From: Laetiporus sulphureus 93-53
Taxonomy: Eukaryota > Basidiomycota > Agaricomycetes > Polyporales > Laetiporaceae
Reading direction: 5' to 3'
Length of the DNA: 64,000 bases
NCBI RefSeq assembly: GCF_001632365.1
Contig: NW_024468523.1
Coordinates: forward strand, 553,635-617,634
Position 1 is the first letter of the stretch, and each line of letters starts with the position of its first letter. Positions 10,220 through 21,289 of the stretch are shown one piece after another. The notes under the pieces are model-generated. The model saw only the letters and a program-made list of their open reading frames with translations. It was not told where the DNA came from and searched no databases. The position numbers and the translations under genes are program-made.

Positions 10220-11566
10220 TCAACTCTTCGTGGAGATCTTTCTCGTCAGAGTTCTGAGCCTCTCCGCATTCTTCTTCCTCCTCTCGATATCCACGTCGAC
10301 GCTCACGTTGCTCCTCGTGATGCCCGAGTTCGTCCTTGGGGCCACTGTGTAGCTGCCGAGCTCCCGCTGCGGAATCATCACAGCATTCTTTCGCACGCGG
10401 TTCTTCTCGTTCTCCTTCGCCCGCGCCAGGATGGCGTTCAGCCGCTCGCCTGAACGCACGACCGTCTCGCCTTCGCCGCCCGGCGCGGTGGGGATGATGC
10501 GATCCCTGTACGAGGCGCTGCGCTTGATGATGGGTCGGGACCACGTGGCCACAAGTTCGTTCGCGAGGCGAGCAATGTCGGGAGACACACGCTTGCTTTT
10601 CGTATAGAACATGATGACTCTGCCGAGCTTAGAGTCTTTGAGTGCGTTTGTGTCGATGTACTCTGCATTCTTCAGGATGGGGAAGAACTCTTTCTGGATG
10701 TCCAATGCGGGAAGCGATTTGTCTGGCAAGGGCCCTAACCATTTACCAACACCTTCTAGAAGGTTATTATCGAGAATTGATTGCGAAAGCGAGTTTCTGA
10801 GAGATAGTCATTAGCTAAAGTATGAAAGAGCTGCCACATACGTACTTCCGCAGAACCTCCACCACTTGCGGGAGCAGCCTGAGCTTTGCTGTGGCAGGCA
10901 ACTTCTCCTTGTTGGCCTGCTCGTCATCTAGTACAGCGGCGAGCATCGCTTCACGTAGCCGTGCAACCTCCTCATCGGCGTATCTGTCAAGCACATCCTC
11001 ATCGTCCTTCTTCTTTCTCTTCGGTCTTGAAGTTCTCTTTGGTTTAAGAATAGCCTCAATTTGCATATCCAACTTCAACTTGTTGGCTTCATCACGGGGA
11101 GGCCTTCAGCCACGCATACATGATGGGCATAAAAGACGAATGACGCACCTTGCTCCGGGGGCAACTGGCTCAAATCCACCTCCTCCCGCTGCCTTCTCTT
11201 CCTCTTCCGCTGCTTGGGTCGCTGCTCTCCATCCTCTGCAGTTGCGCGCCGAGTCTTGCGGTGTATCTTCTCCTTTGCCACACGCTTCTCCTGCACATAT
11301 TCGTCTCCAGAGTCAGCGGACGATTCAACCTCTTCAGCGCGGGCACCAGGTGACTCTCGGCGGATACGTCGCTGCGGTACTTCTGTATGTCGTGAGGTCA
11401 GGGTGGATTCAAACGAAACTCGTGGGTTGGCATACCCTCGTCTTCTGACAAGGAGAGCTCATCGTCGGAGTCGCGACCGAAAATCTGGCGCTCAAGGTCT
11501 AATTGCTAGATGACATGCGTGAGCAGGCAATAACACCCCATTCCAGTGGGTTGCACTCACATCCAT
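10220..11566 (-). CDS. IWS1: Transcription elongation factor IWS1/Spn1
   Basis: IWS1 (Spn1) binds Spt6 and elongating RNA polymerase II and helps in chromatin passage and mRNA processing. The N-terminus is short and acidic (LDLERQIFGRDSDDELSLSE), then basic and charged (RRIRRESPGARAEEVESS; PKQRKRKRRQREEVDLS). The conserved helical core, a TFIIS N-terminal-type domain, runs from DVLDRYADEEVARLREAM through KLRLLPQVVEVLRK and a short exon (NSLSQSILDNNLLEGVGKWL) into PDKSLPALDIQKEFFPILKN and SKLGRVIMFYTKSKRVSPDI, ending with WSRPIIKRSASYRDR. The tail is basic. At least six exons are needed. The start at 11566 (Met-Asp then a GTGAGT intron) is inferred from family N-termini; an upstream start is possible. 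Confidence 0.92.
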
Positions 11567-14323
11567 CTTCTGTGCAGAGTCGGGTGATGCAGGTGAGCTG
11601 AAGAGAGTAGCGCGCAAGGGTCGAGGTATACTGAGCGTGACACAGCATCTGACAAATCCATCAGACGTGACACATAGCCTTTTCAAGTAACTCAATACTT
11701 CACAACGTTTGCAAATTATCACATACGATCTCTGCCACGAGGAAGGTGGGAGTCAAATGACAAAATGAGGTCGTATTGAGATGATCTATGGCTGAGCGCA
11801 GTTTCTTGACTGTTTTCCCTTTAATGGCCACATGCATTGCAGTTTGTACTATTGAACTCACTTTCCATACTGTGTTCAGCGGGAACTTTCTTCGCCTGAT
11901 AGGAGTGAGCATCTTAAAAGTGAGTAGTATATGTATACTGAATTATAGCAGTTTATAAAATAACAGGGGCTCTGGCAGATGCATTTCATGTACATTATAA
12001 GTTGTCAATTGGGGAGAACATTGTTCAAGTGTTCGGTCTCGCAGCAATCTTCGACCGTACTGTGTTGGAAGCAATATTTTATCTCCGTGGAATTCGAATT
12101 GGTTTCCTGCTTTATCTTTTCCAATGCAGGAGCCTAACACTGTGACCGACTCGCATAGCCAGTTGTGGCCCTACCTAAAATGGAATGCTCGGGCGTCAAA
12201 GCTCTTGGACAACAGGTGCATACAGGGCCCGCCTATTTACACGCGTCCGCAACCGCGCCGCGTACGCTTCCAGCCTACTTTCTATCATTGAGCATTCAAG
12301 TACCCAATGCTTAACTTTCCGCAGCGTTTGCGATTGCTGGGCTCTTATCGCCACACGGGGAGTCAATGACGTGCAAGTACTTGCAGTGATTGCGGCGACT
12401 TGAATTGGTCATTGTGGTCGCGATGGTACATGCGTGTACCTGCATACACCTCGGTGAGTGTGATTTTTTCCCATCTTTGAGGAGGGTCTGCCAGTTGAGA
12501 GCGAACTTCAGTAAGTAAGCTGTTGTGTTTAATCGGTCAGACGGACCGGAGCAATCGTCGGTGGGGATGTTCGTCTCGCAATTTGTCGAGCAGGTCATCA
12601 GCGCAGTGCGCAGAACCGGTGAATACTATATTCCGACAACTAGTCTTCGCGTTGACCCTGCTTCTACACAGGAAGTCTCCTATCCTGCATCGCCTCTATC
12701 GCCTCTCTGCTGCGCACTCACGCAACCGTGCTTCTCGTTGAACTCAACTGGTCAATAGCCAATGCCGACGGCTACTGCGCAGCGACACTTTTTGTTTGCG
12801 CGAACGCGACCGCATGCTGGCCTCAGTCCTACTTGCGCTTGACCTTTCTGTCTTTCGGTGTCTTCAATATCCACTCCTTCCGCAGGGACGGCATACTGCG
12901 GCACGCTGTTTCTATCGGGCATGGTCTGCAGCGGTCCCGCAGTCCGCAGTGCGTTTGCGCATCCTCAACCCCTTTTTTCGTCTGTCTTCACTCGTGTGGT
13001 TGTTGCAGCGTCCTGGATGGCTTCTTTCATACTGGCGATGCGATGCTTCTCGGAATTACTGCGATCTGGCCTGTCTTGGCTAGCTATGTGCAGAGGATCT
13101 GGCAGGCCTGCCGAAACTGGGTGTTTCGTATTCTCCTGAGCTGATATTTTGATGGCAAATCTGGGTCCACTTCCCCCCTCCGATCTCGTCGCACTGCCTT
13201 TGTTTTTTGCGCCGAGTCACCCCTTTTCATTATCCATACGCGCCTCCGGCCACCGGATTCCTGTCAGCTGATATAGGACCGGAAACCGGCCTCGAGCCTC
13301 GATTTTTTGCTTCGCCGTCAGTACGCATGTACAACTAGCCGACGTCTCTATGACTACTCCCAGATGCGAATTCTGTAGAACGTAGAACCGCCGCAAGCGC
13401 TTGTGAACCATTCCCACCAAGTCGTGTCCTTGGCCGCGCATTCTACGAATGTACGGCGCCGAACTTCGCACATGCGGCCTCCGGCAGCAAAGAATGTATC
13501 TCGGTACACGCGAGAAGACGCCTTCAGCTGCGCTGATGATTGGGTGGAGGAAGACTGTTTACACGACACGGGGAACTCTGGGTTGTGGGAATGCAGGAAG
13601 GCCTGGCTACACGGGTTGCCGTTTGAACGTGCGAAGATGATGGTCTGCAATATTTATTAAGTGAGGGTAACTTGGTCATCGGGTTCGGTCACTGTCAGAT
13701 TCGTGATTGAATATTGATGCATGATGATTGAAAGGAGGTTGAGCTCCTCTTCAGCATTGCAACTTCATATGTTTGTGGATCATGCATAGCGATAGGCTCA
13801 AAATGTACGACAAATGAGTCATTAATGACGCCATGACCGGAAGGTTCTCGTGCACGTTTGAGGTCGAGCTGATGTTCTGTCAGAGTGCTTCGATCTCCCG
13901 AAGCGGGTGCTGCGATCCCGCGATTGGCGCAGTCGCTATAGCCCGCGTGTTGCGACCGCCGCCAACAGCAGCGTCGCCGCCTCGTCCAACGAGCGAGTGG
14001 CCCGCGGCGTAAGGTAGCGGGCACAGGCACCCCGCTATAGCACAGCAAGAAGCGTTGTCGGGTTCTCTAATCGGACATGATAGGCAAATGATTTGATGGA
14101 TTCCGAGCCAATTTTAGGATACGCTTGATATATAGCTGCGCTCTACGATCCCATAGCTCCGTGCGAGGGGCTCGCGGTGGGCGGAGAGGGGGATGATGTA
14201 GCGCTAAATATAGAGAGGCGCGGCCGTGTCAGGACGGGGAAATATATTCTACTACTAATTCCTCCACCCTCATCTAGCTGGGCTGCACTCTTTTCGTCCT
14301 CCCTGTCTCCTCCCTCCTCCTCC
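11567..14323. other. Long intergenic region without a recognised gene
   Basis: About 2.75 kb between divergent IWS1 (-) and the F-box-like gene (+). Many frames of 60-138 codons occur on both strands (such as 12728-13144 + and 13354-13650 -), but none shows a domain and they contradict one another. The + strand is pyrimidine-rich over 12.6-13.2 kb, which can mark fungal promoters or long leaders. A TATATA run at about 14129-14135 lies 190 bases upstream of the next start and could be its TATA element. Confidence 0.4.
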
Positions 14324-16460
14324 ATGGCCGCGGAGGCCATGCCCGCCAGGCATCTCGACGACCGCTCGTCCGCCAGGCACTCCAGCGTCAGGGACCGTGC
14401 CTCTCGTGCGATCTCCCGGATCCGACGTCCGGAACGACCTCTCCCTGTGCCTCCTGCCCCCTCACCGACGCCAGGACCGCCTTCAGAGCCGTCACTCTCG
14501 CTGTCGTCCTCAAAACTATCCGCCCCGCTGCACCGGCCATCCATCTCGTCCGTACTCAGGGCAGGGCCTTCGCGATCGTCCCTGGCATGGTCATCTGCCG
14601 CCTCGCGCCGTGTGCTCGGGCGCATGCTCAGACAGCCGCGCGTGCTTGCAAATTTGCTGTGCCAGCTTCCCTGGGGAGACTTCCATGCCCTTGCGAGCAC
14701 CTGCCGCGAGTTCCGCCATGACCTCATGCACCATCCCGAGTGCAAGGAGATCCTTCTCTGCCATTACGTGCCCGGTTACCAGTACGCCATACAGATGGGC
14801 GACCTGAGGCGTTACCGTGAAGTCATGGTCGACTTCCACGACCTGACGCTGCTCGGTGAGCTCGTTTGTCCCGATGCACCGCTTACCCCATTGTGCTGAG
14901 CCATTCGCAGTCCTCTCGCAATTTGTGCCCCTGCACAAGTACCCCATGCACTCGTTATCCATCATCAATCAGCTCGCACAGGATGCGAACCCTGCACAGC
15001 TCTACGAGTCCGCAGCAAAGTACGCCGCGCTCACACAGGCACACTCGCGCTTCGTTCTCCTCCTCCAGGCGCTGGTGCACAGCGCGCCATACACTCCACT
15101 CTCAGATGATTCGGAAGAATCGTTTGACCCTCTCGCCCCTCTCATCGCCCCTCTCAGTTCACGGGCTCTGCCCCTTGCAGGCGTCCGCGAGCTGGTGTTC
15201 CCCGCGCCACTGGCCTTCGACTCTGACCGGTCGGCCGCTTCGCAGACAGCCGTTACACGCGCAGGTGGTCCCAGCAGCCCGCGAGGACGCGCAGCAACTG
15301 TCTCCCCCTCTCGCATGCCTACTATGGAGCGCCCACATTTACCATCGCTAAACTCCGCACGTGCGTCGGGCGACTTCCAGGCGCTACTCGGCGACAAACG
15401 GCGCCGGCGCTTGTCCATTTTCGGGCCGAAGGTCCCGCCTCCGCCGCCTGCCGCGAAGCCGGTCGCCATGCAGTACGCCAGCAGCTGGCGGCGCTCGGCG
15501 CTCCCGAGGGATGCGCGCCTCCGATCGGGCGTGATGTCGGCGTCGGAGGATGAGCTGTACTTGAAGGCGCCGAGGCGGCGGTTCACGACGGCGACGACGG
15601 CGTCGAGCGAGAGCTCGCTGCTCAGCCCGCCGTCGTCTCGAAGCAATACTGAGCAGTCCTCTGACAGCGGCAGCCTGCCCTCGAGCCACCGCGGCTCCGC
15701 TAGGGACATCCCGCCCCCTCCCCTCGCCGTCCCCCAGGGCGCGTCCCCACATGATCTCTATCTCGCGACGTCTCGCGTGCGTGCGCCTGTGCTGCGCACG
15801 TTTGTGCCTTGCACATTCCTCGACGACCGGGCCATCGCGACGTGCGAGGAGCAGCTCGACAGTGCCGGTTTATGGGAGCACCTCTCCGTCGGCGACGTTG
15901 TGGTCAACTTTGGCTATGTCCCGCCGGTGGAGGGCCCTTCGAGCACGGGCTCAGGGTCTGCATCTGAGCGGAACGAGGGCAACCAGGAGTGGATGCTCTT
16001 TGACGGTTACAAGCTCATCAAATACGTCCCGCCAGACCCGCCCCCACTCGAAGACCCGCTTTCGCTACCGTCTCCCTTTTACTACTCGCACATCCTCCCG
16101 CCCTTCACGAGCCCGCGTTACGTGTACGCGCTGCCGGCAATGCCAAGTGTGTGCGGCGCGGACCTGCAGCTCACGCTTACGGAGGTTCCCACGCGCGTGC
16201 GCAGCCCGCGCTCGCTGTCGGGTTGGGCGGTTGTGAAGAAGTATGTGTGGATTGCGCGACTGCCGTATGTTGGTCCTGGTACCGTCCTGGGGCGTGCGTG
16301 GCAGGGCGAGTGGATGCTTGAGGGAGAGGGGACGAAGGAAGGGAAGCAGAGCTTGCTCGACGCCGTGAGTGGTGGCCCAGGCGGAGCAGGTGCGGCGAGG
16401 AGGGGAAAGTGGGAAGTTGTGAGAGAAAAATCGGGGAGCGGGAGAGTGTGGATGAAGTGA
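14324..16460 (+). CDS. F-box-like protein with large disordered middle
   Basis: Two exons, 14324-14855 and 14911-16460, give about 690 residues. The start is the Met of MAAEAMPARHLDD; the same frame is open further upstream but has no better Met. After a Ser/Pro-rich N-terminus comes an F-box-like motif, NLLCQLPWGDFHALASTCRE, then HHPECKEILLCHYVPGYQYA. A second conserved part (LSQFVPLHKYPMHSLSIINQ) follows the intron. The middle is low complexity, rich in Ser, Pro and Arg, with a PPPPPAAK run. The C-terminus looks folded: VRAPVLRTFVPCTFLDDRAI, LWEHLSVGDVVVNFGYVPP, and Tyr/Pro-rich segments near the end. I recognise it as a conserved basidiomycete protein of unknown role; an SCF adaptor function is inferred from the motif only. 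Confidence 0.8.
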
Positions 16461-17157
16461 GTGTCGTATTATCGCATTTTGCTTGGTGCTCATCTGCTCA
16501 CTTCCTTAGATTGCTCGTCCCGAATGTCGATCACACATACAAAAAAATTGCAGGCTCTGCAACACCTAACGTGCCGCCAGCCCCGGGGACTAACGCTAAA
16601 CGAAAACACTGACACTGGCCACCTGAACTCCCTCGCTCACTTTCTCTGGTACTCGCAGTCGCGCTCGCGTTCGCATCCACTCCTCATCGCTAACTACGTA
16701 TGCAATTTTCGCGCTCGTACATTCTATTGGACGCTGCAGACGCTGGCTGGACGGCTTTCTAGATACTGTTCGCGCACATCATACCCCGTGTACTTTTCTG
16801 TCGACTACTTACCCTGTGCCGTTCGCACGCCGTTCTGACGCTGTACATTACTATACGCTGTTGTTGCTGCCATGTTCCGCTAATGTAATCGCTCTGCGCT
16901 GCGGCTCGTTTCGGTTGCTTTTCGCGGACCGTGCTACGCAGATGTTGTTCGTTCGTTTCGTACAGTACTAATGCCTTGCGATATTGGGCTTAAACACCAC
17001 ATACTGACATGCACACATTACTTGTCTCGTAAAGCAGCAATAATAGGCTCATCAAAGATGTATCGGCTCGCTTGAGAGGTCAGATGATGGCGTGCTTACG
17101 GGTACTATTACAGCTGCTTTGCTTCTCTTTCTTTCTTCTCTTTCGGACTTGTGCATG
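16461..17157. other. Intergenic between convergent genes
   Basis: About 700 bases with no recognised gene. The + strand frames at 16461-16838 and 16409-16612 have no domain features. Probably 3' untranslated sequence and spacer. Confidence 0.45.
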
Positions 17158-18556
17158 CTAGACCAGGCTAGCGATGTCCGTGTTGACAAAGCTGGCAACG
17201 TCGAACCCTCCGGGTGGGCTCTTGATGAAACCGGCCTTCTCGAGCACCCTACGAGCATCGTGTCAACATGGCAACAACTAGAATCCCTAAACTCGAGGAA
17301 CCTACTCCAGAGTGTCCGAGATGACCTTGCTCGGGATGTTCAGGCAGTTTTGCGTCCACGCGACGGTCTTCAGCCACGCCTACACTCGCATTTAGTGAGT
17401 CTCCCCCAACGTCAACGGACGAGTCGTTCACCTTCACGTCCTCCTCGGGATACCCGAACTTCGCCTTGATGTACTCGACGTCTTCGCGCACGCGCTTCTC
17501 GGGCGTGTCAAACGCGCTGACGTATGAGGAGAGCGTCTCGAGGAACGTGCGCAGCGTGGGGGTCTCTGCACGCGTTGGGTGAGCGGCGATGAGCCAGGAA
17601 GGCCACGGCGTCGGCACGGAGCCGATCTGCGGGAATGTTCAGTCCGCGTGAGATGGAGATGAGATGGGGGGTGAATGAGCGAGGGAAACGTGGGCTTACG
17701 AAGCGCGCTTCGCCCGCGTCGACGAACGGCTTTGTGGTGAACCACTCCCACATGAATGCGCTGGTCGAACCGTCGTTCACCGAGTCGAGCAGGCCGCGGA
17801 TGTCGTTGTTCACTGGCCGTATGCTCAGGTTCGTGAGAGCGGACGATGACATCTCACGCGAAAGGTACCTTTGAACTGCAGTTTGTCTGTGGGCCAGCCT
17901 TGCTGCAGGGCCATCACATATGCCATCGTCTGGCTACCGCTGAACGCAATTTATTATCAGCTGACACTGAACAATGAATGGAGAAGGTGTCTGAACGGAC
18001 CTGCCGAAGCGCGAGATGCCGAGGGTCGTCCCTTGCAGGTCAGCGACCTCCTTGTACTTGGGATGTTTTCCGGTGATGACAGCCCTGACGGGGAAAAATC
18101 CAGATATTCTTGAACGCCCGTGTGACGGTTTGATGAGACATTACTCACCAGTTCAGAGGCGTGGTGACATAGCTGCCGACGAGCTTGTAATGCTCGTTCC
18201 CTTTGACGATGCCAGAGATCAGGGGATCTGTCAATGCCCTTCTCAAGCCATATGAGTCCATGATGTTGTGTATAATAACGGATGCGGCCCACACTGCAAC
18301 GTCTATCTCATCGGTCGTGAGGCGCGAGATCAATTGCCCGGTTCCACCTGCCCGCATACATGATGAGAAATGGCCTTCGGTGGAAAGGCACGGAATCCAC
18401 TCACTTGGGCACTCTACCAGTGTGAAAGTCTTTCCGCCGTCATCATCTGCGTACTGCAGGAGTGGGGACGAGAAGTGTTCCCGGACTGCACTCTGAGTCA
18501 ACACTCCTGTTAGATCGAAATCCATTTCGCTGACCGTAGCCAATCCTCAGCGGCAT
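17158..18556 (-). CDS. Ca3427-like periplasmic-binding-protein-fold protein
   Basis: Fungal protein with the type-2 periplasmic binding fold, related to Candida albicans Ca3427 and more distantly to bacterial NMT1/SsuA-type solute-binding proteins; the ligand is not established. A short first exon at 18556 gives MPLRIGYV, joining through a GTCAGC...CAG intron to REHFSSPLLQYADDDGGKTF. Then come GTGQLISRLTTDEIDVAV, ALTDPLISGIVKGNEHYKLV, YVTTPLNWAVI, the strongly conserved NNDIRGLLDSVNDGSTSAFM with WEWFTTKPFVDAGEARFIG, and VPTPWPSWLIAAHP. The end is GFDVASFVNTDIASLV. About seven exons are needed. No signal peptide is visible, so it is probably intracellular, unlike its bacterial relatives. It is divergent from the Pcc1 gene. 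Confidence 0.82.
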
Positions 18557-18905
18557 CCTTGTTCAAGAAGAGGTTGTTGAGAACCTTAGTTCCGGATTTA
18601 AATACGGGCTTTCTAGGCGTAAGCGCGTGGGATCTCCATGATCGTGAGATCTTATCTTATCTCTCGAGGACCGTCTGCGATGCGACCCGCCGCTCGGCAC
18701 GGACAGATTACGCACTGCTAAGTACGGTTGCAATACGTAACGGTAAGTATGAGCTTGTGAGGTAGTCATGCACGGTACCACAAGGGCCACTCACACCAGA
18801 GATCACAAAGATGTAAGATCACTATCTTGATCGGAGTGCCAATCTCCCACCAGCCACAATTCACCAGCGCTTGCGCCTTCATCTCCTTTCGCGCATCCGC
18901 CTAGC
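18557..18905. promoter_or_regulatory. Divergent promoter region (Ca3427-like / Pcc1)
   Basis: 349 bases between two divergent start codons; both promoters should lie here. No TATA box was recognised. Short frames on both strands have no domain features. Confidence 0.5.
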
Positions 18906-19300
18906 ATGTCCGTGACAAACACGACATGGCACACAATGTAAGGACTACTCCTAGGTCAATAACGCTGCTTGTGCTCAATGGAGAACGCTGAAGAACTGTC
19001 CGTATCCCCTTTGAGTCGGAGAAACATGCCACCATCGCGAAGCAGGTGCTCGAAGTCGATCGAGAACTGCAACCTCAGGCCGTGAAGAAGACGCTGGCAG
19101 TAGAAGGCAACGACCTCGTCGCGTGCGCAGCTCGAGTGCTTGTAAAATCAATCTGACGCTAAATCTCGAACAGGAGCATCACGACGTTGACGGTCAGGCT
19201 CGCACGTCTCACAGTGAACGCATTCCTGGAGAACGTCGACCTCGTCGTCCGGACTATCGGAGAATTCGGTGGAGACGCAGAGCGGAGACAGACGGCGTAG
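18906..19300 (+). CDS. PCC1: KEOPS/EKC complex subunit Pcc1
   Basis: Pcc1 is the dimerisation subunit of the KEOPS complex, which makes the universal N6-threonylcarbamoyl-adenosine modification of ANN-decoding tRNAs and in yeast also affects telomeres and transcription. Three exons, 18906-18937, 18994-19122 and 19174-19300, join in frame to a 95-residue protein, the usual family size. Diagnostic segments are WHTITVRIPFESEKHATIAK, then VLEVDRELQPQAVKKTLAVE, and after the second intron TTLTVRLARLTVNAFLENVD and VVRTIGEFGGD. Each exon is shorter than 130 nt, so no long open frame betrays it. The stop lies about 100 bases from the convergent PA2G4-like gene. Confidence 0.9.
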
Positions 19301-19403
19301 CTGTGATTGTGACATTCACGGAGTAGGGGGCCTGACGATACATTCTTTGATGCGATAGCAACGTGCGATTGATTACAAGTCCATCTCGTCGCTACGCGCG
19401 AGC

Positions 19404-20940
19404 TTACTCCGCTACCGTCGCCGCCTCCGGCTCTGCTGCCTCGCCATCTGTCGCCTTTGCCTTCTTCTTCTTTGACTTCTTGTCCTCTCGAAGTGGCTTC
19501 TCCAGCAGCTCCTTCAGCTCCTCGTCCTCCAGACCCTTCTCTGTCTTGACGAGCTCCGGCTTGTACCATATAGGAGATTGCGTGATCAGCGTAGGCCCAG
19601 CAGGTAGGAGAGCAATCGTGAAGTGGAAGCCTGCAACGAACGTGTTCGCCGGGGTATAGCTATGGCCGCATGCTATGAGGGAGTGGAAGAATAAGGTGAC
19701 TTGAGACGCTCACATGACCTCGTAAGGCTTTACTAGGCCGTGCTGCACGGCTTCTTGCAGCCCCAACCGTGAACGCTTCTCATCTTCCAGACAGCGAATG
19801 TTGAAAGGGAAGGCGCCAGCCTTCCTTTGCACCTCAGAGAACACGGCACGCGACGTCTTCATCTTCAATTGATAGGTGACAGTGGACTCCTTTTGGTAAA
19901 TCGTGGTCTTCGACTCTTCGAGGCGAGCCTGCATCACAGCCGACAATCAGTTCTCGTACATCAACGTTATTAGCAAGATTCACACCTTGCCATCCTCTCC
20001 TGATGAAACCAGAATGTCAATGCCATACACCTCGTTTTCTGCGAAGGTGACGGTTTCAAATTCCTTCTTCTGCGCCTCCGTCTGCACATGTTTGAGCAAT
20101 GTCAGAAATTCTGGGTGCAGCCAAACATACGTACCGGGTTAAGGATGATACGTTTCTTGCCATCAATGACATTCTGCGACTGCTGGCACGAGAGCATTCC
20201 TAGATGTTGATCGATTCAAGCCATCGGCATCAAGCCACCGCCAAAACGCACCTTCTACCGGCTTGCAACCCCACGCTGCGGTCACCTTGTTCACGGTATC
20301 GGTGATCGTCCAGTTTTTGTTGCCAACCTTGACGAGCCGTTTCGCGATCTCCGCTGCGGTATACGCCGCCTGAAGCACGTCCGCCCGCCTGCCGGTCACT
20401 GGATCCTCCGCCGTCGCGCCGACCACAAGGGTCTCCGCACTCACCGCCGCAAAGCCATCGATGTGCGCGCCGAGCTGCAGCTTAACGACATCGCCCTTTA
20501 CGAGCGTTTGTGACGATGCAGGGTCCGAAGGGAGGGGAGAGAAGTGTGCGACCGCGTTGTTGACGGAGACGGAGGTCGGGAACGCGATGCCTGATCATAC
20601 GTAAAATCGCCTGCCGAAGTCCCGATGAGAGATCAATCATTGACGTACCCTTAGGGACCTTCACTCCCTTCACTCCCTTGTTGTACACGGCGCCGGTGCC
20701 CTGCTCGAGCAGCTTGTCGCCCTCGACGCACAGATCAAGCACTTTTGCTCCCTCGACACATGACTCGACGAGTTTTTTCATCGCCGCATTGACGATATCC
20801 GCCGCACCCTATCACATTCTACCAATGAGCACGAAGTCTTTCCACGCCCCTGACCATCCGCCAACCTTGTATTTCGTGAGGTCGACCTGCGCGGTCGACG
20901 TTGCCGGTGTCTCTGCCGCAGGGGCTGCTGCCTCGGACAT
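19404..20940 (-). CDS. Proliferation-associated protein PA2G4/Ebp1 homologue (inactive methionine aminopeptidase fold)
   Basis: Ribosome-associated 'pita-bread' protein, called curved DNA-binding protein in fission yeast; it sits near the ribosomal exit tunnel and links growth to translation. It has the M24 fold but not the metal ligands. The reading order is MSEAAAPAAE..., KYKVGGWSGAW, DIVNAAMKKLVESCVEGAKV, DLCVEGDKLLEQGTGAVYNK, KGIAFPTSVSVNNAVAHFSP, KLQLGAHIDGFAAVSAETLV, then AAYTAAEIAKRLVKVGNKNW. Next are AWGCKPVEGMLSCQQSQNVI and the C-terminal half FPFNIRCLEDEKRSRLGLQE, followed by a Lys-rich tail KKSKKKKAKAT that fits RNA/ribosome binding. Small exons encode IILNP and TEAQKKEFETVTFAENEVYG. 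Total length is about 390 residues, as expected. Confidence 0.92.
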
Positions 20941-21289
20941 GATATGCGGGAATACTGAGGGGGGAGGGGGATCTCGGTCTGTGGATGCGGTCACTGGTCC
21001 TTGCAGAAGAGAGTTAAGAAACAGCGTCACGTGGTACTGTAATGCATGCACCCGCACTGGACGTGTCTCGACGCATGCTGTCTGAGGTCAGGAGCTATTT
21101 TGTCGTCTGTCTACGGATACGATGGCGCGTGCGAGGAACAGAGTTAGTGCTGCACACGAGCATCTCACTTGGAACAGGCCCAGTATTTATTCTTCTATTA
21201 GTGGTGTGTTACGCAACCTATCCGGAATTCAGTAAATACGCGAGGACAAGTAAGATGTGGACGATCCGCTCCGCCAGCATAACGGACGC
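20941..21289. other. Intergenic (PA2G4-like promoter side)
   Basis: 349 bases between the PA2G4-like start and the methyltransferase stop, both on the - strand. No gene recognised; it should carry the PA2G4-like promoter and the methyltransferase 3' end. Confidence 0.5.

Noticed and set aside
12728..13144. 138-codon + strand frame with hydrophobic stretches
   Set aside because: Three overlapping frames give equally 'membrane-like' Cys/Ser/Leu-rich peptides; typical of pyrimidine-rich DNA rather than a protein.
14143..14745. 200-codon - strand frame
   Set aside because: Antisense shadow of the GC-rich first exon of the F-box-like gene.
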